Source: Microcoleus sp. AS-A8
GTDB taxonomy: Bacteria > Cyanobacteriota > Cyanobacteriia > Cyanobacteriales > Coleofasciculaceae
Direction of reading: 5' to 3'
Assembly (NCBI GenBank): GCA_039962225.1
Contig: JAMPKV010000021.1
Span: 1 to 64,000 of the forward strand
Length of the DNA: 64,000 bases
Part shown: positions 8,566-16,861 of the stretch, piece by piece
Layout of the letters: each line of letters starts with the position of its first letter
Numbering within the stretch: the stretch's first letter is position 1
The notes under the pieces: generated by a model
Told to the model about the DNA's origin: nothing
What the model saw: the letters and a program-made list of their open reading frames with translations, nothing else
Database searches by the model: none
Made by a program: the position numbers and the translations under genes

Positions 8566-8790
8566 TTTCAAGAGGGAATTTCGCCGTTTTGCCTCGGTGT
8601 TGAAGAGCTGTTGGAGGCTCGCTCTCGTATTACGCTCTTGTTCCTCCGCGATACCGATTGCATCCTCAAAATTGAGAATATTGCCAAAGGAGTCGCGACT
8701 CCAGCCTCAAAACTGGACGAGAGCATCTACGCTCCCCCGCCTACTACCTTTTGGGGTCAGCCAATTCCGGATTCATCTTCTGCTGCGTAA
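8566..8790 (+). other. Unrecognised open fragment after the intron relic
   Basis: An open frame without a start codon reads FCLGVEELLEARSRITLLFL, then DCILKIENIAKGVATPASKL, and ends at TAA 8788-8790. The composition is protein-like and it could be the 3' end of a broken gene. The family was not recognised. The competing frame at 8597-8836 is Ser/Arg/Leu-rich and looks like a shadow. Confidence 0.3.
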
Positions 8791-8847
8791 GTGTTCTACT
8801 ACATCCCGACTGACTCGAACCTGCATTGGCAGTTAAATTACTTGCTC

Positions 8848-9393
8848 TCAGGCTGAAATTTTGGCAGGATCACCACGATGCATTACTTGCATTCGTATGG
8901 AATTGGCTGCACTATTGGCAATCATCTCCCAATCACTTTCGGTTAATAACACTGTAAGGAGCGATCGCAATGTATTGTGGTCGGAGATAAACTCATCTTT
9001 GTACAATTCGTCCTGCCTTAAAATCCCTTGAAGTACATTGATCGCATCGGGTGTAGGGGTTTGCAACCGCTCTATCAATCTCGCCCTTGCACTGGTGAGA
9101 GCGCTGTTGGTACCAACCCCCAGGTTCCATTCCTCTAAGAGCAGACGTACTTCACGATTAAGCGAGACGCGCAACTGAGTCAGACGACCCAGTAGAGTGG
9201 GGTTTTGTATAAACTTTCTCAAATTCGACCCCCAATCGAGTCCCGCTGCCACATTGCAGTCAGCTTCGTCTTCGAGGCGAGTTGCGATTAGCAGTGATTC
9301 CGGAGCAAATAGCAAATCTATTGCCTCTGTTATATTGACTATATTGACGATGTCCCCAACCGACTCGCGATTATTTTCCTGCTGTTGACTCAT
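8848..9393 (-). CDS. Hypothetical protein, partner of the adjacent GNAT gene
   Basis: 181 residues, starting MSQQQENNRESVGDIVNIVN. The predicted fold is mostly helical (GRLTQLRVSLNREVRLLLEE, DAINVLQGILRQDELYKDE), with no membrane segment or catalytic motif. It follows the GNAT acetyltransferase gene by 26 bp on the same strand, so the two are probably co-transcribed. It could be a binding partner, a substrate or an antitoxin-like protein, but nothing in the sequence decides this. The family is not recognised. Confidence 0.6.
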   Translation of the reverse strand: MSQQQENNRESVGDIVNIVNITEAIDLLFAPESLLIATRLEDEADCNVAAGLDWGSNLRKFIQNPTLLGRLTQLRVSLNREVRLLLEEWNLGVGTNSALTSARARLIERLQTPTPDAINVLQGILRQDELYKDEFISDHNTLRSLLTVLLTESDWEMIANSAANSIRMQVMHRGDPAKISA

Positions 9394-9419
9394 GATTGCT
9401 ACCGCTACCCCCTTTATTG

Positions 9420-9968
9420 TTATCGTTGCCGCAAGGCTCCGTATTCAAAGTATGTCAAATTGTCATAGTCTTCTTCCGCACCGTAGTTAAACATCCCTTG
9501 GTTTTCATAGAACCGCTCGGCACCCTGTAATGAGTGCAGTCCTACTCTTCCTTCATATCCCAATTCGACACTGAGTAGTCTTGCATACCTGAGTAGAGCC
9601 GAACCTACACCTTTAAATCGCGGTGGATTTTGGATTTCTTTACGGTTCCAAGGAGCCGATGTTAGGGCTTCAATATATACTAAACGTTTACCGATTAAAT
9701 CGCGGGAACCATGCAACTGTGTCTCTACCATCATCAGCCCTTGAGTGAGATCGAAACATTCAATAGCATAGCCAGAATGGTTCTCTTGCCTTGTAATAAA
9801 ATCAAGTTTAAATACCCAGTCCCAAAACTTATCTTCTGTCTGGAACGTCCGTAACGACTCGCGCCAAAGATTCTCGTAATCATCGATGTGCTTTTGAGTT
9901 AATTCAACTATATATGCCTCAACAGGTGAATTATCTTCGCTGCGAATTAATTGAACTTTTAGTCGCAC
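9420..9968 (-). CDS. GNAT-family N-acetyltransferase
   Basis: 182 residues, the usual GNAT length. The acetyl-CoA pyrophosphate-binding motif A is visible as FKGVGSALLRYARLLSVELG, with the Q/RxxGxG/A pattern in RFKGVGSALL. It is followed by the characteristic beta-alpha ending RVGLHSLQGAERFYENQGM, as in GNATs where the motif B region reads A..FYE..GF. The N-terminus (VQLIRSEDNSPVEAYIVEL) forms the first strands. The acceptor is unknown. It is the first gene of a two-gene unit with the hypothetical gene at 8848-9393. Small GNATs on plasmids include drug-modifying enzymes and tRNA-acetylating toxins. Confidence 0.72.
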   Translation of the reverse strand: MRLKVQLIRSEDNSPVEAYIVELTQKHIDDYENLWRESLRTFQTEDKFWDWVFKLDFITRQENHSGYAIECFDLTQGLMMVETQLHGSRDLIGKRLVYIEALTSAPWNRKEIQNPPRFKGVGSALLRYARLLSVELGYEGRVGLHSLQGAERFYENQGMFNYGAEEDYDNLTYFEYGALRQR

Positions 9969-10408
9969 AACCTTCCTTACTTTGAGGACAGAACTCTCTA
10001 GTGTGAGGGAAAAATTATCTTGTTATTAGAGTATATATAAATGTTACATATTTGTACAACTGAGCTAGAGTTTCCTGAATGATGTACTCAGGAGCAAGCC
10101 CTCGTCATCAAGACTGTTAGATTTGCGATAGCGAAAGCGTTGCGGTAGCGACGCTCAAGAGCGTCAGCGCTGCCGCCTACGGCAGATCGCGCGTTAGCGC
10201 TTGGAAGTGAAAATCGAGAGGCATTGGCTAGAAGCGATCATTCGCTTCGTCTAGTGAAAAAGTGGGGGTAAAAACTATAGTAAAAACCGCACCCTACTTG
10301 TAAAGGCTGCGGTATGGAAAGTTGTTGGAAGATTGATGGATGTAGGGAGATAGCTAACGGGAGAAAGGCTTGGAGTGCTTTATTTCGGCAATGTTGGCTT
10401 TTAATAAA
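9969..10408. other. Intergenic region with a cyanobacterial extragenic repeat cluster
   Basis: No gene seen. At about 10126-10205 there is a dense run of GCGATAGCG/GCGTTAGCG-type units. Inside it lies a 24-bp segment at 10167-10190 (GCCGCCTACGGCAG core) that is present as an exact reverse complement at 29619-29642. These short repeats are common between genes in cyanobacteria. Confidence 0.6.
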
Positions 10409-10867
10409 TTAGACGGTGAGGAGCATTTTTCCTTGACCGTTTGTCGATTCGTTGCTGCCCGTTGTGATTAGGTCTTCTGGAGAGTTAAAGTCAGTAGAGT
10501 GTGATTCTTCGTTTGTGGGTTGGGTCGTCTCGCTAGAGTCTTCATAGTCAGCTTCGGAGTGGGGGTGAGGTTTCTGGTATGGCTTGAATAGCGCTTCTAA
10601 TTCCTCAAACAATTGCTGTTTGACAATCTCTAGGGAATCAGGATTGCTGCTAGCTGCCAGCTCTAGGACTTTAGTCACTCCTTTTTTGGATGTTTCTATG
10701 GCTTTGCCCAGTTCTTTATCTATCTTGACCATTACTTTTATTCCTTCATTGCAGGTGTCTAGCTGTTGTTGCAGTTGGAGCCGTTGAAGAGCTAAAGATT
10801 CGTATTCTTTGACTAAATACGAAACTTGAGGATTTGAATCATTATCTTGCTGATTTTTCCTTGCCAT
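10409..10867 (-). CDS. Coiled-coil hypothetical protein
   Basis: 152 residues. Residues ~15-60 (VKEYESLALQRLQLQQQLDT, then VMVKIDKELGKAIETS) have coiled-coil heptad character. The C-terminal ~60 residues are acidic, Ser/Thr/Glu-rich and probably disordered (SEADYEDSSETTQPTNEES). No catalytic motif or membrane segment. It stands alone with over 400 bp free on either side. Such small coiled-coil proteins are frequent on cyanobacterial plasmids; no role is assigned. Confidence 0.55.
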   Translation of the reverse strand: MARKNQQDNDSNPQVSYLVKEYESLALQRLQLQQQLDTCNEGIKVMVKIDKELGKAIETSKKGVTKVLELAASSNPDSLEIVKQQLFEELEALFKPYQKPHPHSEADYEDSSETTQPTNEESHSTDFNSPEDLITTGSNESTNGQGKMLLTV

Positions 10868-11450
10868 GAGAATTGTTAGCTGTTAAGTAAAAAGGATAAT
10901 GGTGTAGATGGACTGCACTAATTCTTTGCGATGCTCTACCGTTGGTGTTTTTGTTGTCCTTATCAAAGCGTTATCTGTTTTTCCAGTATGTCTTTAAAGG
11001 AGCGATCGCTTCACTCAATCGTAGGGAGTAACTCATAAGTTAGAGAAAAAAATTAGCTTAGCAGAGCATCCTTTCAGTTATCACTCAGGAGGTTGTGTCT
11101 GCCTTAGGTTAGAGGTGAATCTTCTACTAATTCTTTTTTCAATGGCAAAATCTTTAAAGTACTTGAACCAAGGTGGTTTAATTTTCAACGGCTGTGACTT
11201 TACGACTGACTGCTGCTGACAATTCTTGTCCTTGTCCTGTTAACAGGACACGCACCCGCTTGCACGTATCAAATTCCGCTCTAGCGGAATCTGGCGTCTC
11301 GTCAATATTCAGATTAAAGTTTGTAACGTTATATCTTGTTGTTCAGCAAGACGCTTTATTTTTTTATACCGATCGGGGTTAGTCAGCGTAGTCCCGGTAC
11401 GCGAACTGGGGCAAGGCGACTGACGCGATCGCTTTTGAACTATTACCGCT
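10868..11450. other. Intergenic region upstream of the 11.4-12.4 kb gene pair
   Basis: No protein-coding gene recognised. It contains a two-hairpin element at 11233-11290, listed separately, about 160 bp before the next plus-strand gene. Confidence 0.5.
11233..11290. repeat. Two-hairpin element, copy 3
   Basis: TGTCCTGTTAACAGGACA (11233-11250) is a perfect 18-bp palindrome. It is followed 22 bp later by ATTCCGCTCTAGCGGAAT (11273-11290). The first hairpin is the same sequence family as at 7359 and 37428; the second stem has a different sequence in the same position. Confidence 0.6.
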
Positions 11451-11876
11451 ATGGCCATTATTAAAAAATCCAAACCAGCCAGTAGTTACATCCCTAAAGA
11501 TCCACCCGACGATCGACCAATGCCACCGGGAGAATCTCGCAATGGCTCCTCCCGGAAAGACGCGCAAGGATTAGGGCTAAAGCAGCCCGGTATAGAACAG
11601 CAGCCCCCGCAAGAGTGTTTTGCCTGCCGATGTAATCCCAAAGATAATTTTGTTGAAGCCGTCCGCTGTCGCAGCCAGGAAGCAGCGATGGATATGTGCG
11701 CCTATTGGTTGCAATGCGATCCCAATAATGAAGAGCTGTTTGCCTATTGGGCTGAAGCTAACCAAGCTGGGATTTTGGCTGACATTCTCAGATTTAAACA
11801 CCCGTGTCTGGATGTGCCACAATCAACAAGGGAGGAACGTTTCCGCATTATCAAGAGCAGGATGCTATGGAGTTAA
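11451..11876 (+). CDS. Hypothetical protein with a Cys-rich central segment
   Basis: 141 residues. The basic, Pro-rich N-terminus (MAIIKKSKPASSYIPKDPPD) looks disordered. The central part has CFACRCNPKDNFVEAVRCRS and further Cys in MCAYWLQCDP, a spacing that could bind a metal but is not a named motif. The C-terminus is helical (ELFAYWAEANQAGILADILR). Its stop overlaps the start of the next gene by 10 bp (11867-11876), so the two are likely translated together. Function unknown. Confidence 0.55.
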   Translation: MAIIKKSKPASSYIPKDPPDDRPMPPGESRNGSSRKDAQGLGLKQPGIEQQPPQECFACRCNPKDNFVEAVRCRSQEAAMDMCAYWLQCDPNNEELFAYWAEANQAGILADILRFKHPCLDVPQSTREERFRIIKSRMLWS

Positions 11877-12415
11877 AGTTCATAGACCACTGTGCATCCC
11901 TGACAGAAGCTGGGTATCGGATTAGTTCAGCTAAGTTATTAGTCCGGTTCCTGAATAATTTTCTGCTGTTGCGATCGCCGTTCGACCCCAGATGGAGCGT
12001 TCCACTAACCAGTCTTGGTGGCGTAGAGCCAACCGCCTATTGGGAACGTATAACTAGCGAGTTGCACCATCTAGGCGTGCAAACCCCGACGCTAACTGGC
12101 ATTTTAGAGCCAGATACCTCGGCGTTTCCCAAAACAGCCAGCTTGCAACTCATTTTTACAGCCTCTAGTTCAGCCGTTACTGTGCCGTTTGGCTACTCAT
12201 GGTTTTGGTACTGCCCGTGGAGCAGATATCCTGATTCTGAGTTATTGGGTTTTATCTTAGAACAACTGTTTGAGGTCGTCAGAAAATCGACGGATATTGA
12301 CTACACCGGAGCGGCTTGTCCCTTACCAGACAATCCGAGGCTGGAAGTTTTTGAAGCGCCGTCTTCCTTGTGGTTGTGGAAAGAGGGCGGTGGTGGAAGT
12401 TACCAAAGATATTGA
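11867..12415 (+). CDS. Hypothetical protein, second gene of a coupled pair
   Basis: 182 residues from the ATG at 11867 (MELKFIDHCASLTEAGYRIS), chosen because it gives a 10-bp overlap with the preceding gene; the frame is open further upstream only as a shadow. The protein is rich in aromatic residues (FGYSWFWYCPWSRYP) and has helical ends. No known motif was recognised. The overlap with the 141-residue upstream gene suggests both act together. Confidence 0.5.
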   Translation: MELKFIDHCASLTEAGYRISSAKLLVRFLNNFLLLRSPFDPRWSVPLTSLGGVEPTAYWERITSELHHLGVQTPTLTGILEPDTSAFPKTASLQLIFTASSSAVTVPFGYSWFWYCPWSRYPDSELLGFILEQLFEVVRKSTDIDYTGAACPLPDNPRLEVFEAPSSLWLWKEGGGGSYQRY

Positions 12416-12644
12416 TAGCAGTGCAGCCTTGCTTGTCGAGTCTTACTGAGGACTCTGCGCTCTCGCATAGACGCAGGTTCTTCAATCGTCTAAGTTTCGT
12501 ATAGCCTAATGCTTCCGACTCCTTAAAGTTTTGAAGACTTCTAGAGCGCCGGCCCAGTAATCGCGATTGGGGTTAGAAATTCACTTTATTCTCTGTTCAA
12601 AAATATAATTCACGGAAAATTTACGTATTACTGGTGTCGTTTTA

Positions 12645-12674
12645 TTGACATCCTCCTTAAGAAAGATGTTAGAT
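12645..12674 (+). promoter_or_regulatory. Promoter-like TTGACA-N18-TTAGAT
   Basis: TTGACA (12645-12650) and TTAGAT (12669-12674) are separated by 18 bp. The same arrangement with related flanks (TTGACATCC..., GTTAGA) occurs at 29895-29924, on the other side of the NRPS locus. It reads toward the NRPS genes, with a leader of nearly 800 bp. Confidence 0.45.
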
Positions 12675-13214
12675 TAGTAGCGTAGATGACCAACTCATAA
12701 TTAGAGTTTGAAAAAAAATGCTCACTTTGAATTTGAGAGCAAATTAAATGTTGAGCAAAATTTATATGGAGTTGATTGTCTTTGCTTAAGTGGTCAACGA
12801 CTTTTGAAGGAAAAGTTGGGAAGTTATAGATATCAGGCTACTATAACAGAAGTTTTGATATCGCCCGACCCACTATTTTTTTGCCGATATTCGTGCAACC
12901 TTAACTCGATAGTTTATGCAACATCCGACTTTTCCGACTTTATAATCCGACTTCTCCGACTGACAAGGGCGGGGGAGAGGAAGCATCATAGAGATAAGAT
13001 GCAGTCTCAAAACTTTTTGAAGCAATTAACTTTCCTTCCATAACTTCTGAACGATACGGTTGTAATCAGGGATTAACGCTACAAGGGACTTCTACTGAAT
13101 TACTACCACACTGTGCAGAGGGTGCGCGAGCGCACGTCTCAGCGAGATTACGGATAATTTTTAGCTCGTGAAGCGTGATATCAGTAAATTCCCTATGGGC
13201 GAATTGATATCAGG

Positions 13215-13325
13215 ATGGATAAAGTAGCTCAAGAACTCTTTGTTCTAGAAGTGAATGTCAACTGTGGCATTTTTTCTCAACCTTTATCTACGTTTTTAAA
13301 TCCAGATGAAACCCCAGTCAAATAA
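13215..13325 (+). CDS. Possible 36-residue peptide ORF upstream of the NRPS genes
   Basis: ATG 13215 to TAA 13323-13325 encodes a peptide starting MDKVAQELFVLEVNVNCGIF, preceded closely by AGGA. It is short and no homologue is recalled. It is the only sensibly composed small ORF in the 1-kb leader. It could be a leader peptide, a relic of a longer gene, or chance. Confidence 0.25.
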   Translation: MDKVAQELFVLEVNVNCGIFSQPLSTFLNPDETPVK

Positions 13326-13453
13326 CTACTGTTAAAAATTATTATCAGGGCTTTTGTTTGTGATAGATAAAGGTGTCTTGTTGTTAGTGGTTGACCTACG
13401 AATTTGATTCAAATCTTAAAGGTTATCTGTAAAACCCAACTGAACTAAATTCA

Positions 13454-16400
13454 ATGATTGAATATTTTAACAATTCACAAATCCAGATTGCCAATTCACA
13501 ACAGCAACTTGACGGTGAACAGCTTTTGACAGATACAGAAAAACATAAGTTATTAGTCGAATGGAATGAAACGACTAGTGATTACCCTCAAGATAAGTGT
13601 ATTCATGAACTCTTTGAAGCGACTGTTGAACGAACCCCAGAAGCGGTAGCAGTGGTCTTTGAAGGGGAACAACTGACCTATCGAGAACTGAACGCAAGGG
13701 CAAATCAGCTAGCACACTACCTCCAAGCGCTGGGCGTTGGGCCAGAAGTGCTAGTAGGTATCTGCGTAGAACGCTCTCTAGAAATGATAGTGGGACTCTT
13801 GGGTATCCTCAAAGCGGGTGGTGCATACGTTCCCCTCGATCCAGCTTATCCCTTTGAACGGCTGGGCTTCATGCTGGAAGATTCTTCTGTACCAGTGCTG
13901 CTCACTCAGTCGAAGCTAATCGAGAAACTTCCCCCACACTCTGCACGGGTCGTTTGTTTGGACTCGGACTGGAAAGAAATTGATTTCTATAGCAAGGAGA
14001 ACCCTAGCAGCTGTGTCACCCCCGATAACCTGGCCTATGTCATCTACACATCAGGGTCTACAGGAAAACCGAAGGGCGTCTTATTGGCGCACTCTGGGAT
14101 ATGCAACCTAGCCATATCAACGATTCAGCTATTCGACGTGCAGCCAAAGAGCCGCATTCTTCAGTTTGCCTCCTTTAGTTTTGATGTTTCGGTTGGGGAG
14201 GTTGTCATGGCTCTGGTGTCGGGAGCGACACTGGTACTGGCGAAGCAGAGTTCTTTAATGCCGGGGTCTGCTTTGATTGAGCTGTGCAAGAGCTGTGCCA
14301 TCACGACTGTTGCCTTACCACCAACAGTTTTGGCGGTGCTACCTGCCGAAGAGTTTCCGGCATTGCAGACAATTATCGCTACTGGGGAAGCTTGCAACAC
14401 CAACCTCGTGGCGCGTTGGGCACCAGGGCGTCGGTTCTTCAATGCCTATGGGCCAACAGAAGCCACTGTTTGGGCCACCGTCGCTCTTTGCAGTGACGCA
14501 AGCCAAAAGCCCTCCATCGGACACCCCATTGCCAACACCAAAATCTATATTCTCGATACTGAGAACCAACCCGTACCGATAGGCGTTCCGGGAGAACTCC
14601 ATATCGGCGGTGTTGGTTTAGCCCGAGGTTATCTTAACCGTCCCGATTTAACCGAGCAAAAGTTCATCCCTAATCCCTTTAGCGATGAATCTGGTTCTCG
14701 CCTCTACAAAACAGGAGACTTAGCTCGTTATCTCCCAGATGGCAATATCGAATATCTTGGTCGCATTGACAATCAGGTAAAAATTCGCGGATTCCGTATC
14801 GAACTCGGCGAAATTGAGGCAGTGTTGTCTCAACACCCAGCAGTTTTAGAAACTGTGGTCGTGGCGCGACAAGATGTTTCAGACCGCAAATATCTGGCAG
14901 CCTACATTGTCCCCAGGGACTCCGGGGTGATTTCTCGCAACGACCTGCGGAGTTTTCTCAAAGAGAAACTGCCCGTTCACATGATTCCAGGAGTGTTCGT
15001 GATGTTAGATGCCCTGCCATTAACACCGAATGGCAAGGTAGATCGTCAGGCGCTACATGAATATGGTGAAACGATTGAGCTAAATCCATCAGAAACTAAT
15101 ATATCTAATCTAAAAATGGATATTAATTCCCCAACTAAACACAGAGATACCGGATTAAAAACTACACCCTCAGATAGCATTCGCTCAACCTTACGTTCTT
15201 TGGTAGCGAAGTTGCTTCAAATAGAGAGCGATGAAATAGATGCCGCTGCCACTTTTTTAGAACTAGGAATTGATTCACTCCTTATTTTAGAAGCGATGCG
15301 AAGGATTGAAACCACTTGGGGAGTTCAGGTCGAAGCCCAACAGTTTTTTGAAGAATTAGAAACCATCGACGCTCTAGCTACCTACATCGAGCAAAATTTA
15401 TCCTCAAAACAAGAGTACAAAATCTCGCAACAGCCTGAGTTAGAGTTGAGCAGCGTAACCCCAAAGCCTGCTACAGAGTCTGGTAAATCGCCCCAGCTGT
15501 TCGCTCAAACAAAAAGCTTGAATGCTGCTGTATCAGTCCCCAAAAGTAAAGCAATGAATAGACCCAATGAGAACGTAGAACCTGAGACGAATGTAGAAAG
15601 AATTATCTCGCAGCAACTTCAATTAATGTCTCAACAGCTAGAACTTTTACGCACTGAGCAGCCACACAAAGAGCGATCACTTTTAGAAAAAACTACATTA
15701 ACTGAGTTCGCCTCCCCCAAGTCATTCCATCAATCAGCCACGGTTACTAATCCATCTCCAGTGTGTTCTTACAATGAATGGGACCCACTTGAAGAGGTAA
15801 TTGTTGGCATTGTCGATGGGGCGATGGTTCCCTCCTGGCATACCATCCATCGCGCTACCGTGCTTCCCGGTCAAGAAAAACAAATGGACAGCTTAGCCAA
15901 GCGGACAGAGAAACAGCCGCTCCCTTATCCAGAGTGGCTCGTTCAGGCTGCTAGCAAGTGCGTCGAGGAATTTGCTCATATTCTTGAATCGGAAGGAGTT
16001 ATTGTTCGTCGCCCTGATGTTGTTGATTACTCTGCCTCTTTCCGCACACCTGATTGGGAAGTAATGAATGGCTTTTGTGCAGCCAATCCACGGGACGTTT
16101 TCTTGGTCATTGGGAATGAAATTATTGAGGCTCCAATGGCCGATCGCACTCGTTATTTCGAGTCGTGGGCTTATCGCTCCCTACTCAAGGAATACTTAAA
16201 GGCAGGAGCCAAGTGGGTCGCTGCCCCCAAACCACAGTTACTCGATACACAGTATGACCCGGATTACAAAACTTCCGCTCCAGGTGAGGAAATGCGCTTT
16301 GTGATCACTGAGTTTGAGCCGACGTTTGATGCGGCCGACTTTGTACGCTTTGGACGGGATATTTTTGTCCAGAAGAGTCATGTCACCAATAGCCTTGGGA

Positions 16401-16861
16401 TTGAATGGGTGCGGCGACATCTGGGCGATGAATATCGAGTTCACGAGGTTCAGTCACTCTGCCCACAAGCCTTGCATATTGACACTACCTTAGTTCCTCT
16501 CGCTCCAGGAAAGGTGTTAGTAAATCCCCTGTTCATAGATGTTGATAATCTGCCTGACTATTTCAAATCTTGGGATATCCTACTCGCGCCTAAACCGAAC
16601 CGAACGCCGATGACACTGTATGACACAAAAGTAATCAGTCAGTGGGTCAATATGAACGTACTCAGTCTCGACGAAGAGCGAGTTATTGTGGAGAAATCAC
16701 AGGAATCCACGATCGCAGCATTGAAAGACTGGGGGTTTAAACCTATTCCTTGTGAGTTTGAGAGTTACTATCCTTTCTTAGGTTCTTTCCATTGCGCGAC
16801 ACTGGATGTCCGCAGACGTGGCGTACTCCGTTCCTATGAGATGGAGGAAGGCGCTCTATGA
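13454..16861 (+). CDS. NRPS starter module: adenylation - carrier - amidinotransferase fusion
   Basis: 1135 residues. There is no condensation domain at the start: after a C-A-linker-like segment (LLTDTEKHKLLVEWNE), an adenylation domain occupies ~45-540 (core motifs YTSGSTGKPKG, NAYGPTE, YKTGDLARY, LPLTPNGKVDR). A carrier domain at ~570-645 has LELGIDSLLILE with the phosphopantetheine Ser. After a ~110-residue linker, residues ~770-1130 form a glycine-amidinotransferase-like domain: HVTNSLGIEWVRRHLG and the catalytic Cys in GSFHCATLDVRRRG are intact. Such enzymes move the amidino group of arginine to an amine. Fusion to A-PCP suggests guanidinylation of the tethered first amino acid. Aligning by eye with GrsA gives specificity residues DVGAITAVWK, which I cannot assign. 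The stop overlaps the next start (ATGA). Confidence 0.9.
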   Translation: MIEYFNNSQIQIANSQQQLDGEQLLTDTEKHKLLVEWNETTSDYPQDKCIHELFEATVERTPEAVAVVFEGEQLTYRELNARANQLAHYLQALGVGPEVLVGICVERSLEMIVGLLGILKAGGAYVPLDPAYPFERLGFMLEDSSVPVLLTQSKLIEKLPPHSARVVCLDSDWKEIDFYSKENPSSCVTPDNLAYVIYTSGSTGKPKGVLLAHSGICNLAISTIQLFDVQPKSRILQFASFSFDVSVGEVVMALVSGATLVLAKQSSLMPGSALIELCKSCAITTVALPPTVLAVLPAEEFPALQTIIATGEACNTNLVARWAPGRRFFNAYGPTEATVWATVALCSDASQKPSIGHPIANTKIYILDTENQPVPIGVPGELHIGGVGLARGYLNRPDLTEQKFIPNPFSDESGSRLYKTGDLARYLPDGNIEYLGRIDNQVKIRGFRIELGEIEAVLSQHPAVLETVVVARQDVSDRKYLAAYIVPRDSGVISRNDLRSFLKEKLPVHMIPGVFVMLDALPLTPNGKVDRQALHEYGETIELNPSETNISNLKMDINSPTKHRDTGLKTTPSDSIRSTLRSLVAKLLQIESDEIDAAATFLELGIDSLLILEAMRRIETTWGVQVEAQQFFEELETIDALATYIEQNLSSKQEYKISQQPELELSSVTPKPATESGKSPQLFAQTKSLNAAVSVPKSKAMNRPNENVEPETNVERIISQQLQLMSQQLELLRTEQPHKERSLLEKTTLTEFASPKSFHQSATVTNPSPVCSYNEWDPLEEVIVGIVDGAMVPSWHTIHRATVLPGQEKQMDSLAKRTEKQPLPYPEWLVQAASKCVEEFAHILESEGVIVRRPDVVDYSASFRTPDWEVMNGFCAANPRDVFLVIGNEIIEAPMADRTRYFESWAYRSLLKEYLKAGAKWVAAPKPQLLDTQYDPDYKTSAPGEEMRFVITEFEPTFDAADFVRFGRDIFVQKSHVTNSLGIEWVRRHLGDEYRVHEVQSLCPQALHIDTTLVPLAPGKVLVNPLFIDVDNLPDYFKSWDILLAPKPNRTPMTLYDTKVISQWVNMNVLSLDEERVIVEKSQESTIAALKDWGFKPIPCEFESYYPFLGSFHCATLDVRRRGVLRSYEMEEGAL

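Larger units (their letters stand above)
12416..13453. other. Long leader region before the NRPS genes
   Basis: About 1 kb without a convincing gene. The frame at 12708-13043 has poor composition and is probably not translated. The region holds a promoter-like pair at 12645-12674, a short inverted repeat (GTGCGCGAGCGCAC near 13116) and a 36-codon ORF at 13215-13325, listed separately. Confidence 0.5.

Noticed and set aside
12708-13043. 111-residue ORF in the NRPS leader
   Set aside because: Lacks a plausible ribosome-binding site and any domain pattern; residue composition resembles translated non-coding DNA.
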